Shown: positions 10,845 through 22,718 of the stretch, piece after piece | Layout of the letters: each line of letters begins with the position of its first letter | How positions within the stretch are numbered: the stretch's first letter is position 1 | Assembly: GCA_011634665.1 (NCBI GenBank) | Contig: WAEK01000022.1 | Location: 186,001 to 250,000, forward strand | Source of the DNA: Mortierella sp. BCC40632 | Taxonomy: Eukaryota; Mortierellomycota; Mortierellomycetes; Mortierellales; Mortierellaceae | DNA: 64,000 bases | Direction: 5' to 3' | Translations under genes and position numbers: made by a program | Notes under the pieces: model-generated | Told to the model about the DNA's origin: nothing | The model's input: only the letters and a program-made list of their open reading frames with translations | Database searches by the model: none

Positions 10845-13026
10845 GATTTGTCAGTGCCTAATTTTGTCAAGTCAAAGAATCGTTGAGTGGTCGATTCTCA
10901 CACTTTCTTTCCTCTTGTTACTTGCCATGGGAACCTGTATATTTGTTATAATGTATGGATAGGTGTTTGTGTCAGCCATGTCAATGTGCGTTGCCATGTC
11001 CATGGCCGAGATCTGTTCCTCGTACCCCACCAGTAAGTCTTGTGGCTTCCCTTTTTGAGTTGGACAAACTCTAATCACCTTAAGATTTCAACACTCGAGT
11101 CGGGGAACCTCTCTCAGCTCCCAAGAAATGAAAGTTGGTGGTCTGGGAGGGGGGGGAAGGGGATACAAGGGGGGATGTATGTGGAGCCCATGTGGTTCCT
11201 CTTGCGTGCGGTTCCTTCCGAATACTGATAACGGATACGCCTTTCTCTCTCTCTCTCTCTCTCCCTTTGTTCTATTTCTCTTAGGTGGAGGATTGTACTT
11301 TTGGAGCAGCCGACTTGCCGGAGACTCGGGTCCCTTCTATGCCTGGGTTACAGGATGGTGGAATCTCCTCGGACAATTTGGATGTACGGCCGGTATTGAC
11401 TTTGGACTGGCCATGTTGCTTAGTTCTGTGATCACACTTGCAACAGGTCAAGAATTCGAATCCTGGCACATTGTCTTGATTTATTTCTTGATTCTCATTA
11501 TCCATGGTCTGATCAACACATTCATGGTCAAGCTGATTGCGTTTATGAACACGATCAGTGTTTGGGTTCATATTGGTGGCGTCATCATCATCCTGGTCAC
11601 TTTGCTCGTCAAGACAGAGAACAAGGCCTCTGCAGAGTTTGTCTTTACTCACTTTGTCAACAACACTGGATGGAGCAGTGCTGTTTATGTAAGTCTTGAA
11701 GGAGAGAAAGAGAGAAAGGAAGGGGAAAAAAAGGGGGAGAGGATCACGTAAAACAAGCATGGAGGGCTGATTTGCATCTCTGTTCCTTTTTATAGGTTGT
11801 CCTCTTGGGTCTCCTACAGTCGCAGTTCACTCTAACTGGGTAAGCAAAGCATAGCATGGCACAGCATTTTTCTTTCTTTCTTTTTATTGGGCTCAAGCGA
11901 TCCACCTTCCACTCACGTTGTGGGACCCTTACTAACGACGATCGCCTTTTTTTTTTTTTTTTAGTTATGATGCATCTGCTCACATGACCGAAGAGACCAA
12001 GAACGCCGATGTTGCAGGCCCCGTCGGTATCTTGATGGCCGTGGGTGTGTCCTTTGTGGCTGGATTGGGCTATCTCCTTGCTTTGACCTTTGGTATCCAA
12101 GATCTTGACCGAGTCTTGAATTCGGAGACGAATAACCCCATTGCTCAGATCTTCTTGGATGCTGTCGGAAAGACAGGTGCCTTGCTTCTGTTGGTGATCT
12201 TGTTGGTGGCTCAGTTCTTCTGTGGCAATGCTTCCGTGACCGCCAACTCACGAATGATCTATGCGTTCTCCCGTGATGGTGCCATGCCCGGATCCAAGTA
12301 CCTGCACAAGATTCACCCAACACTCGACAGCCCTGTCTGGGGAGTCTGGCTCTCGTGCTTTGTCTCAGGATTGTTGGGATTGCTCTACTTGGCTGACCCT
12401 GTTGCATTCTCGGCTATCACAAGTATCGCCACCATTGGTCTCTACATTTCCTATGGTAAGTGGCAAGGGGGAAGAGAGAGAAGAAGAGACGTCTAGATAT
12501 TCCTTTTCTATGATTTTTGTTCGCATCATCTATATCAAATAGGGTCATCTATTCGAGCAATGGCACTGACCCTTTTTCATTGATAACTTTAAAATCTACA
12601 ATAGGTATCCCAACGTTCTGCAGAATTACGTATGCTCGCGATTCATTCGAGCCCGGCCCTATATCGCTCGGACGTTTCAGTATCCCGATTGGAATTATTG
12701 CATGTGTCTGGATTGTGATCATCACAGTCTTGTTCGTGCTCCCAACATCGAGCCCTGTAACAGCCAAGAACATGAACTATACCGTTGCGATTGTGGCTGC
12801 CTCTGCAGTTTACATCTTTGCCAACTGGTACTTTAATGCACGACATTGGTTCAAGGGTCCAGTGAGCAACATTGATCTCGAAGATAACCACAGTGACTTT
12901 GTCGCAGGATCCGAGAAGATCAAGTCGCAAGAGCCAGAGGAGATGGCGAACGTATCTGGAGCTGGAAACAAATCTGAGTTCACTCAAGAGATTGAAAAGG
13001 GTGGCGATAAGGAGGAGCTTGCTTAA
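10356..13026 (+). CDS. APC-superfamily permease (GABA/choline/amino-acid type)
   Basis: Plasma or vacuolar membrane transporter of the amino acid/choline family (the Uga4/Hnm1 group). Seven exons, 544 aa, about 12 membrane segments: 10356-10399, 10555-10714, 10963-11032, 11285-11688, 11796-11839, 11965-12455, 12605-13026. Family landmarks: RELGYKQELKRELTSFTNFS, a first helix with SVVSILTGLTSLYGTAL then GGPAVIIWGW, MSMAEICSSYPTSGGLYFW (the classic conserved motif), AHMTEETKNADVAGPVGI (the AHxxEET motif) and MIYAFSRDGAMPGS. The cytosolic tail is charged and ends EIEKGGDKEELA. Intron 3 carries TA/CA and CT repeats (10780-10840). Substrate cannot be told from sequence; GABA, choline, ethanolamine or polyamine are all possible. 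Confidence 0.93.
10780..10840 (+). repeat. (AC)n then (CT)n repeats in a permease intron
   Basis: AC dinucleotides at 10780-10811 are followed by CT at 10814-10840, all inside the intron between 10714 and 10963. Confidence 0.95.
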
Positions 13027-13523
13027 TGGGTTTGGATCAATCTAACCAAGCACTCTTCCTCCAGGGAAAGCTCATTTGTTTGTTGTCTTGACGGTAAAGA
13101 GTAGAGAATGGATGTTTGAAGAGAAGGAGGAAGGAAGAGAAGACACCCTCCCCTCCTAAAAGGAAAGGAGCCCTGTGTATCATTGCTACTATACCAACCA
13201 CAGAGGCTTGGAATCAGAGGAGAGAGAGTCTCGATACCCATGGAGGGGTATAAAAAAAAAAAAACCACACACACCACCTACTACAGACAGTCCCTAAGAA
13301 ATTCTTATTACTTAATCTTTTATAAATTGTATTTCTTGTATGGGAGATAGCAGTATCAAACTGAAACTATACTTGAGGCATACCAGATGCCTAAATTGAA
13401 AGTAGAAGGTGAGGTTTGGGGAGGAGAAAAAGTCACTGACGTACTGTCATATGCCGTTAATTCTGAGGGGAAGGAGGGAAGGAGGAGAGGGGTTGGGGGT
13501 TGGGAAGAGAAAGGGTAGCTTGT
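13027..13523. other. Convergent 3' intergenic region
   Basis: Separates the 3' ends of the permease and the LPMO-like gene, and should hold both 3' UTRs. An A-run at 13253-13264 and purine-rich DNA at 13411-13510 are visible; no gene seen. Confidence 0.6.
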
Positions 13524-14057
13524 CTAGTTGCTATTCTCAAGGCGGCGACGGAAGAGGTGGCGCTTAGTCTGGGCAGGAACGTTGATAGTGACAGCAGGAC
13601 GAGCATCAAAGAACTTCTTTCCCCAGTCACCACCGGAAAGAGCAGCCTCCTTGATCAATGGGGAGCTAATTTTCGTAAGAAAGAGAGAAGAAAAAAATAG
13701 GTTGAAAGATGAGTAAACAGGAGGATATACTATATATATATATTTTTTGGAAGGGAGGAGGGGATGTGCAAGCGACGTAAAGTTCGCAGATCAAAAGTGA
13801 AAGAGGTTCAAACTTACCCTGGTCCATAGTTAGCAAGGAGAGGAGCAACACCGGAGAGCGAACCGCCGTTGGTACCATCAATGGTCACATCAGCGCACGA
13901 GGAGTAGAGCTCACGGTTACCCTCGTTGTTGTTCCAGTACAAGTTCAAGATAGCTTTGCCCGAAGGAGCGTTGGCGGGGATGGTGAAGGGAAGAGTATAT
14001 TGGACTCCGTTCGAGGCATCAGCCATGCAAGTGCGGAAAAGATCCTGAGAAACAAAG

Positions 14058-14097
<40 letters not shown>

Positions 14098-14816
14098 AGA
14101 TTAGTATCGGTTTAATTTGTTTTGTCTATTGCAAAGTGGACAGGTCAGCTCAGCAACGAATGAAAATAAAAAATTCAATTTACCTGGAAAACGACCCAGG
14201 TTGTTCCGTTGTCGTAGGACAGGGCCCACTGGCAGCTATAAGACAGAAAGTATTTTTTGTTTCAGCGAATTAGGAAAAATGTAAGGAGGGGGGGGGGGTG
14301 GTGGTGGTGGTCAAAGCGTCCCTCCTTGGCCAAAGAAATAACTTCGTTCAAATAAGAAAAAGTACCTTCCACCCTTGTGGTACGCGCCAATATCCATTGT
14401 GGCCCTGACGGTCTCACCAGCCTTGAAGACAGGGCGAGCAGCACCGCTGAAGCCCGAAGGCCACTTGCAGATTGTGTTCGAGATACGGTCCTGAGAAATT
14501 TCAACATAACATACACACAATATTTTAGTCCAAAAGGAAGAGGACAGAAAAGTCCCTGGCTTTCATAAAAAAAAAAAAAAAAAAAAAAAGAGGCTGAACA
14601 AGAAGTCGCCACAAAGATGGATTTGAGTAAACCTACATGAGTACCGACGGGGGAGCGGGTATCGTAGTCGACCATGTTCCACTCGCCAGGACCGGGCTGA
14701 GGGCAATCCCAGTAAGAACCGCGGCGTGGGCAGGGGAATCGGAAGCTGATATGAGCCTCAGACAGGAGGGCGAAGCTTGCGAGGAGGACCAAGGTAGATG
14801 CCAAGAAGGACTTCAT
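13524..14816 (-). CDS. Secreted LPMO-like (histidine-brace) protein
   Basis: Five exons, 241 aa: 14637-14816, 14366-14490, 14184-14235, 13818-14044, 13524-13665. A clear signal peptide (1-21, ending LLSEA) would be cleaved just before His22, giving a mature N-terminal histidine, HISFRFPCPRRGSYWDC. A second histidine lies in DIGAYHKGGSCQWALSYD (His98), and NREL-Y-SSCADV follows later. N-terminal His plus an internal His is the copper brace of lytic polysaccharide monooxygenases, and the GGSCQ/SYD and CADV blocks recur in a widespread fungal LPMO-like family. The AA family number cannot be fixed by eye, and a non-catalytic copper-binding protein is possible. Expected role: extracellular or cell-wall polysaccharide oxidation or binding. 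Introns contain A-runs of 35 and 20 nt on the + strand. Confidence 0.75.
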
Positions 14817-14943
14817 TGTTGATGATGATGGGAAGTATTGGGACTTTTGAAGTAGGGAGAGGGAGCGGATTTAGGCCTCGGAGGAGTTCGGTGTGGATGT
14901 GTTGTGGGATTGTGAGGTCTTTGTGAGTGGGTGCTACGTTGTC

Positions 14944-14951
14944 ATTTTATA
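14944..14951 (-). promoter_or_regulatory. TATA box of the LPMO-like gene
   Basis: Reverse complement TATAAAAT lies about 130 bp upstream of the start codon at 14816, a normal place for a fungal TATA element. Confidence 0.5.
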
Positions 14952-17900
14952 CGAATCGAAGAGATGCAGAGAGCAAGGATTGAGTATACTAATGGCGTTC
15001 TAGAACAGGTTGAGAGAAGAGGAAGGGAGAGAGAGAGAGAGAGAAAAGTGAATGGATGAGCGCAACAGGCTTGATGCCCTGCGATAATCGAGAGCGGATG
15101 TTCGGCGCATGCCATTGATTTGAAAGCGGGCACTTCCTTACAACGGTGTATTTCGGCCATTGCTCGACCCTTTCGTCTTTGGTACGACAGGAAGAAGTTG
15201 ACAGAGCTTTTGTTATTCATGTGCCTTGTCTAAATTCAATAGAGAGCGACCATTTAATGGCTTCTTACCTCCAGATGGTCCGATAACGACTGGAAGAGGG
15301 ATACATTAGTGTTCATATCATATTCATGATCGCGTGTTGACATTAAGGCGACGGTCAAAACAAAGATGCACTCTTGGGAGAGGGGGTCATGCAGCTCTTC
15401 AGACACCGTCCAGGCCAATGGTCGGCAAAGAGAACTTTCACATCCGCGTGCAACGGCTCCTTATGAAGAGCGATGGTATCACGCCTAGTGCTGGCTAGCT
15501 CCTCTCGACAGCCCCCCTTTCTCCATATTATGATCCGTGGAATTCTTGATGGGTGGTCGTACACCTTACTAAACCATAGGTTAGAACGCGACCGATGCTC
15601 TCATGGATAGAGTGGGGTTGGTTGCACAAGCTTCTTATCAATCCATGATCGCAAGGTCGAGGGAAGGACGCTCACAACCGTGGGCAACAGGAGATACACA
15701 CGACCTTCCTCCTCATTTCCCTCCTCTTTCTTCTTCTCCCTTTCACCCTCTTTATGCAGGCACACCTTGCATTTGTTGACTATTGTCGGCTATCCTTACA
15801 AAAAAAAAGTTTATCGTGGGCATCCAAAGGCAAAGAAAAGGACACCCTTCTGGCCTCAATGGATATGGGTATCGTTCTCGTCCTCACATCGGATTCGAGG
15901 ATAGATAATCAATACTCTTTGTGCCGGCTGCCTATAGTTTCGGTTAACGCCATTTGAGAGCAACCCCAAAGAGAATCCTCTCCTTTCTCCTTCCCTCTCT
16001 CCGACCCTTAGGAAGCATACCCAGAAGCTCGTTAGTATAAACTCTAGAGGTACCAGGACAAGTACTGAGAAGGTTCTAGCTAGTCAGATCCTCAAAAAGA
16101 AGGAAGCATGGACAAAGGATGTCGGAGCTCCTTTCCGGCGTGATTTTGTTCCTCGCCCCACTCTTTCTCCCTTGTTCTTTCTTTCTTTCTTTCTCTCACC
16201 CTCAATCACCACTCATTTTCCGACTGCTCTCATTTCAGGGATCGAGAGCTATCAGCTTGCAGGGGGGTGGAGACACCAGATAGGACATTTGAATTCACAC
16301 AATAATGCCTGATGATGCAGGAGTCTTGTTATCAAGGTTAATACGTGCCTGAATCCACTATACATCTGCTTTATCAACAGGTAGGCCTTCCTGCGAGTAT
16401 CCCTCTCTGGCTCTCTCTTTCAGTCGACTTGTTTTCGTGCCCTGTTGTGGGGGAAGGAGAAGGAAGAGTCTCTTTATCAGCACGGTATAGACAGAGAATG
16501 CACAGAGGATGAAGGGAGTAAAAGTCGGCATCCTAGATGGGCGTTCAAAAAAAAAAAAAAAAAAAAAAACCATCTTCCCTATCGATAGGAGGTCATGCCC
16601 GGTGCTTCCTTGTTCTTTTTGACAATCAAAAGAAAGAACGCCAAAAGATATATTGGCCTGGTGATTGCCTTTGTGTTTCCTTTTTGAAATTTTCGCGCGC
16701 ACATCCTCACCACCAGCAAGGCACTGGCCGCTCCATCTGATTGCAAACATAAAAAAAAAAATGAAGGAGAAAGAAGGAGATACAAGGGTACTGGTGGAGT
16801 AGGGCAACATTAAGGTGGGGGGAGGGAGGGAGGGAGGAACATTGTGTGGACAAAGGTGTCATTATCTTGTGATACCGTTCAATGTCCATTCGTTCGACTG
16901 GTGAGTTGATCATTATCAGCGTCAACAAACAAACAGCCTGTCATGGACCAAACCTGGAGTGTTTAGGCAATTATGCGGCCTTGTTAACATTCCAGGGAGA
17001 GGGGGGGAGAAGGCGATCCTGCCTTCTTTCCTTTCTCCTCTCTCTTCGATCGGCCCGAATGAAATCTGACATTCGATTCATTCCTCTCACCCCAAAGCTG
17101 TCCATCGAACTCTTTGTTTATGCGCAGCTGCGGGCGTCATCCAATGTGTTATGTTGGGTATGTAAAAGAACCCGTCATTACTACCCAAGCTTAGCTGAAT
17201 GGATTGGCAGCATGTCCACCTAAATCATGCGCCATCTTTTGGTAGGGCCGATTGCGTTTTCGCTGTATGACCTGGGCTAGCCATCGAAGGTGTTCCAGTC
17301 GCGTAAAGTAGTTCAAAGGTGGGTGTATAGGTAGCTTGTATTTAGTAAAGTGTTTGTTTTTGTGTGATAGAGGAGTGGAGGAGGTGTGGTAGGGAATCGG
17401 ATGAAGCTCATTTAGATCTACCGACATCTTCGCCAAAAGGAGGATGCCAATGTGACGCCCAGTAACTTTTCATGAGTTTGTGAGAGCGAATGTCGACCGA
17501 TGTTCGATTGCAAGATAGGACAGAGACTTCGAGAAGCTCAGGTACCATGTGCTCCACGGCCAAGGCGATGAATGTAACATATCTAGCAAATAGTTCACGT
17601 TGGTGCAATCCAGCAGTTTACGAATGAGTGAATGAGTGGTCGAGGTGTGGAAGGAGAATGGTATCATGTAATCTCCGAGCTACGACCGAGACTATTTTCC
17701 TTTTACTATTCGATGAGTTGCATCTGATGACGTTTCTCTCGATCGCAAAGTCTCTTTCGTATCAGCATGGCGCACAGGAACGAAGGGTGAATGCTGAAAT
17801 ACGAGCTAAAGCCTCAAAGAAGAGGTAGGATCTATCGACCTGAAAGAAATTGAACCGAGTAGTGTTGGAGGTTTACAATCGGTCCTCTGCCATCCCAGAG

Positions 17901-18179
17901 TCAGCGAAGGCAGCCAAGCCTAAAGAAAAGGCCCTGGCATCCGAGTATCAATTCTGTACTTTATCAACGCTGCCGGGCCTTCGTTTGTTCGTGGTCCAAA
18001 GATCCCAGAATGGAGATCACTTTGTTATCGGTATGTGTAAATGAACACTTCCCACTGTTAAGTATGATTTACTGCGCAGATTATACTTACATTTCCCAAG
18101 ACCAATTCTCTAGGCGAGCTCATTGCTCGAGGCATTGAACTAGGCTAAAGAGCTCCTGTCACATCGACGAGACATGAGC
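14952..18179. other. Long gene-poor region, probably decayed mobile DNA
   Basis: Over 3 kb without a convincing gene on either strand. Short GA, CT and A-runs occur (15029-15045, 16547-16569), and base composition from about 17000 on looks like degenerate coding DNA with many stops. The part before 18180 may belong to the same transposase relic, but I could not match it to a domain. No tRNA seen. Confidence 0.5.
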
Positions 18180-18440
18180 CTGGGTATATGACCCCATAGC
18201 TTTTCTTGAACTGGTTCCATGCTTTAAATGAGGCCTCTCTAGGTCGAGTTCTATTCTTTTGGGCTCAGGCTGTGCACTTCGTCTTGAGCGTCTTCCATCA
18301 AACTCGACATCTGTCACTCAACCACCAGATGCCGGAGTGATCAGTACATTCAAGCGACGCTACATTGAGATGCTTTTAGCAAGGCAAGTCAAAAGAGCAT
18401 TCCATCAAAAAGGATATTACAAATGCTGAAGCGTCGAGTC
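18180..18440 (+). pseudogene. Relic of a pogo/Tc5-type (DDE_1, CENP-B-like) transposase
   Basis: Reading + strand from about 18286, one frame gives LERLPSNSTSVTQPPDAGVI followed by STFKRRY and a basic LLARQVKRAF stretch. This matches the DDE_1 signature around LPPNTTS..QPMDAGVI..FKRRYR of pogo/Tc5/Fot1-type transposases. A different frame just upstream (about 18208-18280) reads LFLNWFHAL..GRVLFF, resembling the FxxWL..GR.VLLLLDN block that precedes it. So at least one frameshift, an altered DN catalytic motif and stops (TGA after YYKC near 18428) are present. It is a dead fragment; the 5' HTH part was not recognised. No terminal inverted repeats or TA duplication could be assigned. Confidence 0.65.
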
Positions 18441-18855
18441 TGATTTCTTATGCGTGGTCATGAGTGAAGGCTTCGACGTGAAGGAGCTGTTTTGTACCAC
18501 AAAAGTCTTTCCGAAGGCAGTGTCAGACAAGTTGGAAGAGGGATTGGTAGCTATTCTAGAGTGACAGCCCATACATCCACAAGTAGCAGAAGCTGGTAAA
18601 AAAGAAGCGAGGCAACATCATATTTGTATCATTGTTTTCACTATGGATGGACAAGAGTAAAGTATGTGAGATCTAGACCCGTGCTGTAAATCAAGTAGAC
18701 CTGGGAAGAGGTAGAACGAAAGAAGTATAGTTGCAAAGTGGGACCGGCTACCACACCATGTCGAATGGACACCTCTTTTTAATGCACCCGCAAGGAAGGC
18801 GATGTGGAGTGATGACTTGTGGTGGTATGAGGAAGAGGGCTATTTTGTCCCGCAC

Positions 18856-18903
18856 GCCACCAAATTTTCCTTCGCCACCAAATTTTTCTTGCCACCAAAT
18901 TTT
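18856..18903. repeat. Three direct copies of GCCACCAAATTTT
   Basis: Identical 13-mers start at 18856, 18874 and 18891, with spacings of 18 and 17 bp. They lie about 400 bp downstream of the transposase relic. Confidence 0.85.
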
Positions 18904-18959
18904 GTCCAAGCACCCCCCCCCCTTTCCTCTCTCTTCATCCAAATGGTCTAACTCATAAG

Positions 18960-19265
18960 TTCGCCAACTCACCATGATGATGATGATCTCCCCAGCACCT
19001 CAGGATCACTAATTCCAGACCTTTAGACCTCTCTCACTCTACTGGAACCATTGGTTTGAATGGCATTCATCATGACTCATCGGTCGATGGGTCGGGCTCA
19101 AGGATCGAAAAACCATGGACCAACTTGACAGGTTCGCCATCCTGTCATGATGATGATGATCTCCTCAACGTCTAGGAATCGCTAATCCCGAGCCCATAGA
19201 CCCTCCTCATTCACGCGGGACCATTGGTTTGAATGGCAATCATCGCCATGTCATTGGTCGATGAG
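18960..19265. repeat. Diverged direct duplication, period 173 bp
   Basis: Copy 1 (18960 to about 19092) and copy 2 (19133 to about 19265) share TTCGCCA, a GATGATGATGAT block, and an exact 19-mer ACCATTGGTTTGAATGGCA (19047-19065 and 19220-19238), ending in a GGTCGATG block. Both anchor pairs are offset by exactly 173 bp, so there are no net indels between them. Two old copies of one unit; nature unknown. Confidence 0.85.
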
Positions 19266-19481
19266 AATGGAAGAGCAGATTCTGACAAACCTGTCCGAGG
19301 TCACCCAAGGTCAGCAGAACTCGAGATTTCAATTGCGTACAGGCATGCCTCCTCTGTCTATTCAAACATTATGGGTCTGTGCAACTACAGGGAGACATCA
19401 AAGAATCAGCATTACTCTAGACCCTCCCATGTCCTTTACTTTGCTTTTAAAAAAAATATCCGTAATAAGTCCTTGTTCCTC

Positions 19482-21153
19482 TCAGTCTAGTTTTCCTTTC
19501 CTTGTCTCTCGTCCCAATACAGCCTTAATCAAGGCCAAAGTCACTGCAACGGTTCCTACAGCTGCCATCACGAATGTCGCTGTGCGCACAAGCTCCAGGT
19601 CCTCCAACCGACCCACAGGTACGGAAACATGTGTCTCTGGGAAATGGGCGGGAATAGGATCAGGCAAAATGTACCGGAACTGAATCGTATTTGCCTCCTC
19701 TTGTTCGTTCTTGGAAAACAACAGAGAAAGTGGGAGCACAGGAATGTTGAACAGCTTTTTGGCAGCATGCTTTTCCAACATTTCCTGATCCACAGGGCAA
19801 CCCCAGGCTACAACCGGATAGGGCAAGGGGACGTCCACATGTGTTGCCGAGTCATTGGCGGCGACTGGGGGTTGGTATCGCATATGCATTGGAATATCAA
19901 TGGTGCTAACATATGGGGACGAAGCCTCTGTCTCGGTCGAGTCTGATTTCTTTCCATCCTCCTGAGATTTGTCGTTGGATTGAACGGGGATCCATCGAGA
20001 GGTCGCCTCGGAATCTTCGGGTTGTGCCTTGACAAGGACAATACTTCCCCATCCATTCACAACACCAACGGGCTTTTCCAGATCCGTCTCCCCAAAGACA
20101 ATGCTCTCTCCGATTTCTGGTGCAAGGCCCTCCAATTGGAAAGGATCAACAAAAATACCTGCAGGTAGAACGTGCATGACATACAAGTCGCATCCATTAG
20201 TTGTGGGCGCAATATAAGGGTCCGAGTGAATCGTCGTAATGGCATGCGGATGAAATGTCTGAGCCGGGCTCATGATGGTTGAGAATCCATGGCCAGCTCT
20301 CTGGATGGCACCTGTGGTGAGGTTGCGTCGATGAGGTGGGAACACTGGTGACCACGACTGGACTAGAGCCTCATACACCGATTCTCCATCGGCCTCGAGT
20401 TTGACAGTTGCGCCGAGAAAGTGATCAAACTCGAAGTTTTCTTGCTCCGTGATTTCTCGGTAAAACCATCCGACTTCTGTCACTTTGTCCGTCTTGTCAT
20501 TGAATGAAATTTCAACAGCATCCGAGTTGGAATCCTTTTCGTTCTCCTTGACGGCTTGGTTATTGACGGGCCAAATGGTTTTCAGTGTCACTTTGGAATC
20601 CTGAAGGACGAGATCAAACAGCACGGGTTTCGAGGAATCGCGAATAGTTTGTTGTGGTTGATATTTCGTGATAAACAAAGAAAGTGTTGAGGTTTCCGAA
20701 AGGAATCCTTTGGGTGCGCTGGGTTTGTGGACATAATGGTGATGATAAACCGGGGTCACATCTTTGAGACGAATGTCGTTGTTGCGACCCCAAACATCGG
20801 TATCTTCCTGTTGTTCACTCGAGTCCCGACAGTCAAAGCCTCCGACTAGATCTGAGAGTATAGGGCAGATTTCATTCCACGCGTTGGTAATATTATTGCT
20901 AAAAAGCCGAAGAGGAGACAGAAACACACAAAAGGTCAACAATGCCGACTTTTCTTTTTTCTATTTTGCCTGTGATTACAACGCGTAGGGTTTGATAGGA
21001 TCCAACTTACCTTGTAATGGCTACATGCAGTCCAGGGACAAACGATGGCGAGAAAGGTGGTCGTAGTAGGGGCGCATTGTTATCATACCACTGGACGTGA
21101 ATTTTGCTCGCGTGCTGTGGACCTTTGCCTTGGTTCTCCTATACCCAGTAGAG

Positions 21154-21185
<32 letters not shown>

Positions 21186-21546
21186 TTGTAGAACCGTTGA
21201 GTTTTTCTTCGGCCCAACTATCGAGAGTGCCTGATAGTTCTGTCTGTTGTTTTGATGTAAGAAAATTTACTGTGGACTCCTTGGTGTTGAGGATGCCTTG
21301 CAGAGATCCCTTGACTTCCCATTCCCGGAATCCTGAGAGACCAATGACCTTGACCTTGTGATGCGAGACCTGAAAGTTCTCATCAGTTGGCTCGACAGAC
21401 TGGGTAGAGAAGAAAGAATGACGATGATGTAACAAGTGGGATGCGACTGATGATGAAGAAGGAGACGCTTCAGCAGCAGCCTGGGCAAGGGTGAACAGGC
21501 CCAGTGCAGTAGTAATAGCCAAGGTAGAGATGGACGGGGCCAACAT
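19482..21546 (-). CDS. PBN1: Pbn1/PIG-X subunit of GPI mannosyltransferase I
   Basis: ER membrane partner that stabilises the Gpi14/PIG-M mannosyltransferase, which adds the first mannose to GPI anchors. Three exons, 606 aa: 21271-21546, 21011-21138, 19482-20898. Intron 1 starts at GTAAAT just after the codons for TKEST; reading through instead would give a frame that does not join exon 2. It has a signal peptide (1-23, ITTALGLFTLAQAAAEA), a luminal region with several His-rich turns, and the PIG-X core: GAIQRAGHGFSTIMSP, NGCDLYVMHVLPAGIFVD, MHMRYQPP, YPVVAWGCPV. One C-terminal membrane helix (TATFVMAAVGTVAVTLALI) is followed by a short basic tail. Assignment rests on the domain order and the MHMRYQPP and WGCP motifs. 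Confidence 0.85.
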
Positions 21547-22718
21547 GGTGATCCTTCAGGTTCAACGCGTTGATGGAACGGATGGCCTAAAAAAGAGTTT
21601 GAAAAAAAAAAGACCGTCTCCTGGTGGCTGTTTTTAGCTCCCCCAAAAATTGACTACCGTGCCACCACAACCGAACAGCTACGCATGAAAATGCTAGAAA
21701 AGGATATGGTCTGCTAAAAAAAAAAATGCGCTGCAAACTATCCTACAGTCCTCCCTTGAAATTTGCACTATTTCAGGTCAGATTTCAAGGGATGACTGTA
21801 GTCACTCTCTTTTCAACAGATTTACAATGGACCAAGACTTGGTCAGACAACCCTCCCATCAGTGCTGTCAACGAGCAACTTTACTCCTGCGTTACTAGCA
21901 GAGGCAACAAAAACAAATAATCGTGATTGACCTTGTGTAGGCTCCTTTGGAACATCAAGTTTCTACCATTTTGTCAGTCTCAGTGATTGGGCATCGAGAG
22001 TTGCACTATGTTATTTGTAACTCGATAGCCCACATTCACCGGCCAATGTTCTTAGTCATCCCCCCCCCCCTCCCTTGGCCATTCTTTGCCACTGCTGCTG
22101 TAAACCGCTTAGCAGAACGATGTAATCATGACACACTACGCCAGACCAAGAGAAGAAAGAAAAAATTACTAGAGATACTGAATACACTGGCCTAAAGGGT
22201 TTCTAAAGACTGCGGGCCATTGCCAAACTGTCCCTGGAATATCTAGTCATCATTCACCCGAGACTCACACACACACACGCACGCACGCCATAAACATACT
22301 GAGAGAGAAAGAGAGAGAATATGTTGCTCGCTCCAAGACATTGGGGTCAATATTGGTTTTATAAGTAGAAAATATTACATGACAAAGCAGACAAGTCTGC
22401 CTTCAGTTTTATTCACACTAGCCCCAGGCCTCGTTTCTTGTTGGGAGTGAACGAGTCAGGGATGGAATAAGAGTGGGGTGGGGTAGGGGAGGTGGGGGGG
22501 ATCTAGAGATATATGATACAGGCGATGGGATTTGCAAGAGCGTGTCTCCATCCAGAGAGATATTACTTGCTGGAATGATAGAGAGAAGGGAGAGAGAGAG
22601 AGAAAGAGAGGAGATTTTGGAGGCGAAAGAAACTTTGACTAGAGCTCGAGCTTGGTTGATTGAGGCCAAGGCATAGGAAGGGTAGCCGAAGCTATGCTTG
22701 GAGTGCCGATTTTTTTTT
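21547..22718. other. Intergenic region upstream of PBN1
   Basis: Contains an A-run at 21602-21611, a C-run at 22060-22069, a CA/CG-rich patch at 22266-22287 and GA repeats at 22300-22318 and 22590-22612. No gene or structural RNA recognised. The right end is the 3' UTR of the MLRQ-like gene. Confidence 0.55.

Larger units (their letters stand above)
18441..19481. other. Gene-free region with short repeats next to the transposase relic
   Basis: Holds a triplicated 13-mer at 18856-18903, a C-run at 18912-18922, and a 173-bp spaced duplication from 18960 to about 19265 (listed separately). No gene seen. The last part should include the PBN1 3' UTR. Confidence 0.6.

Noticed and set aside
17190..17240. 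Possible tRNA A-box (TTAGCTGAATGG)
   Set aside because: No B-box (GGTTCGANTCC) or acceptor-stem pairing follows within 100 bp.
21139..21270. Read-through of PBN1 exon 1 to the end of its open frame
   Set aside because: No donor of the right phase exists past 21270; the GTAAAT at 21270 joins exon 2 in frame.
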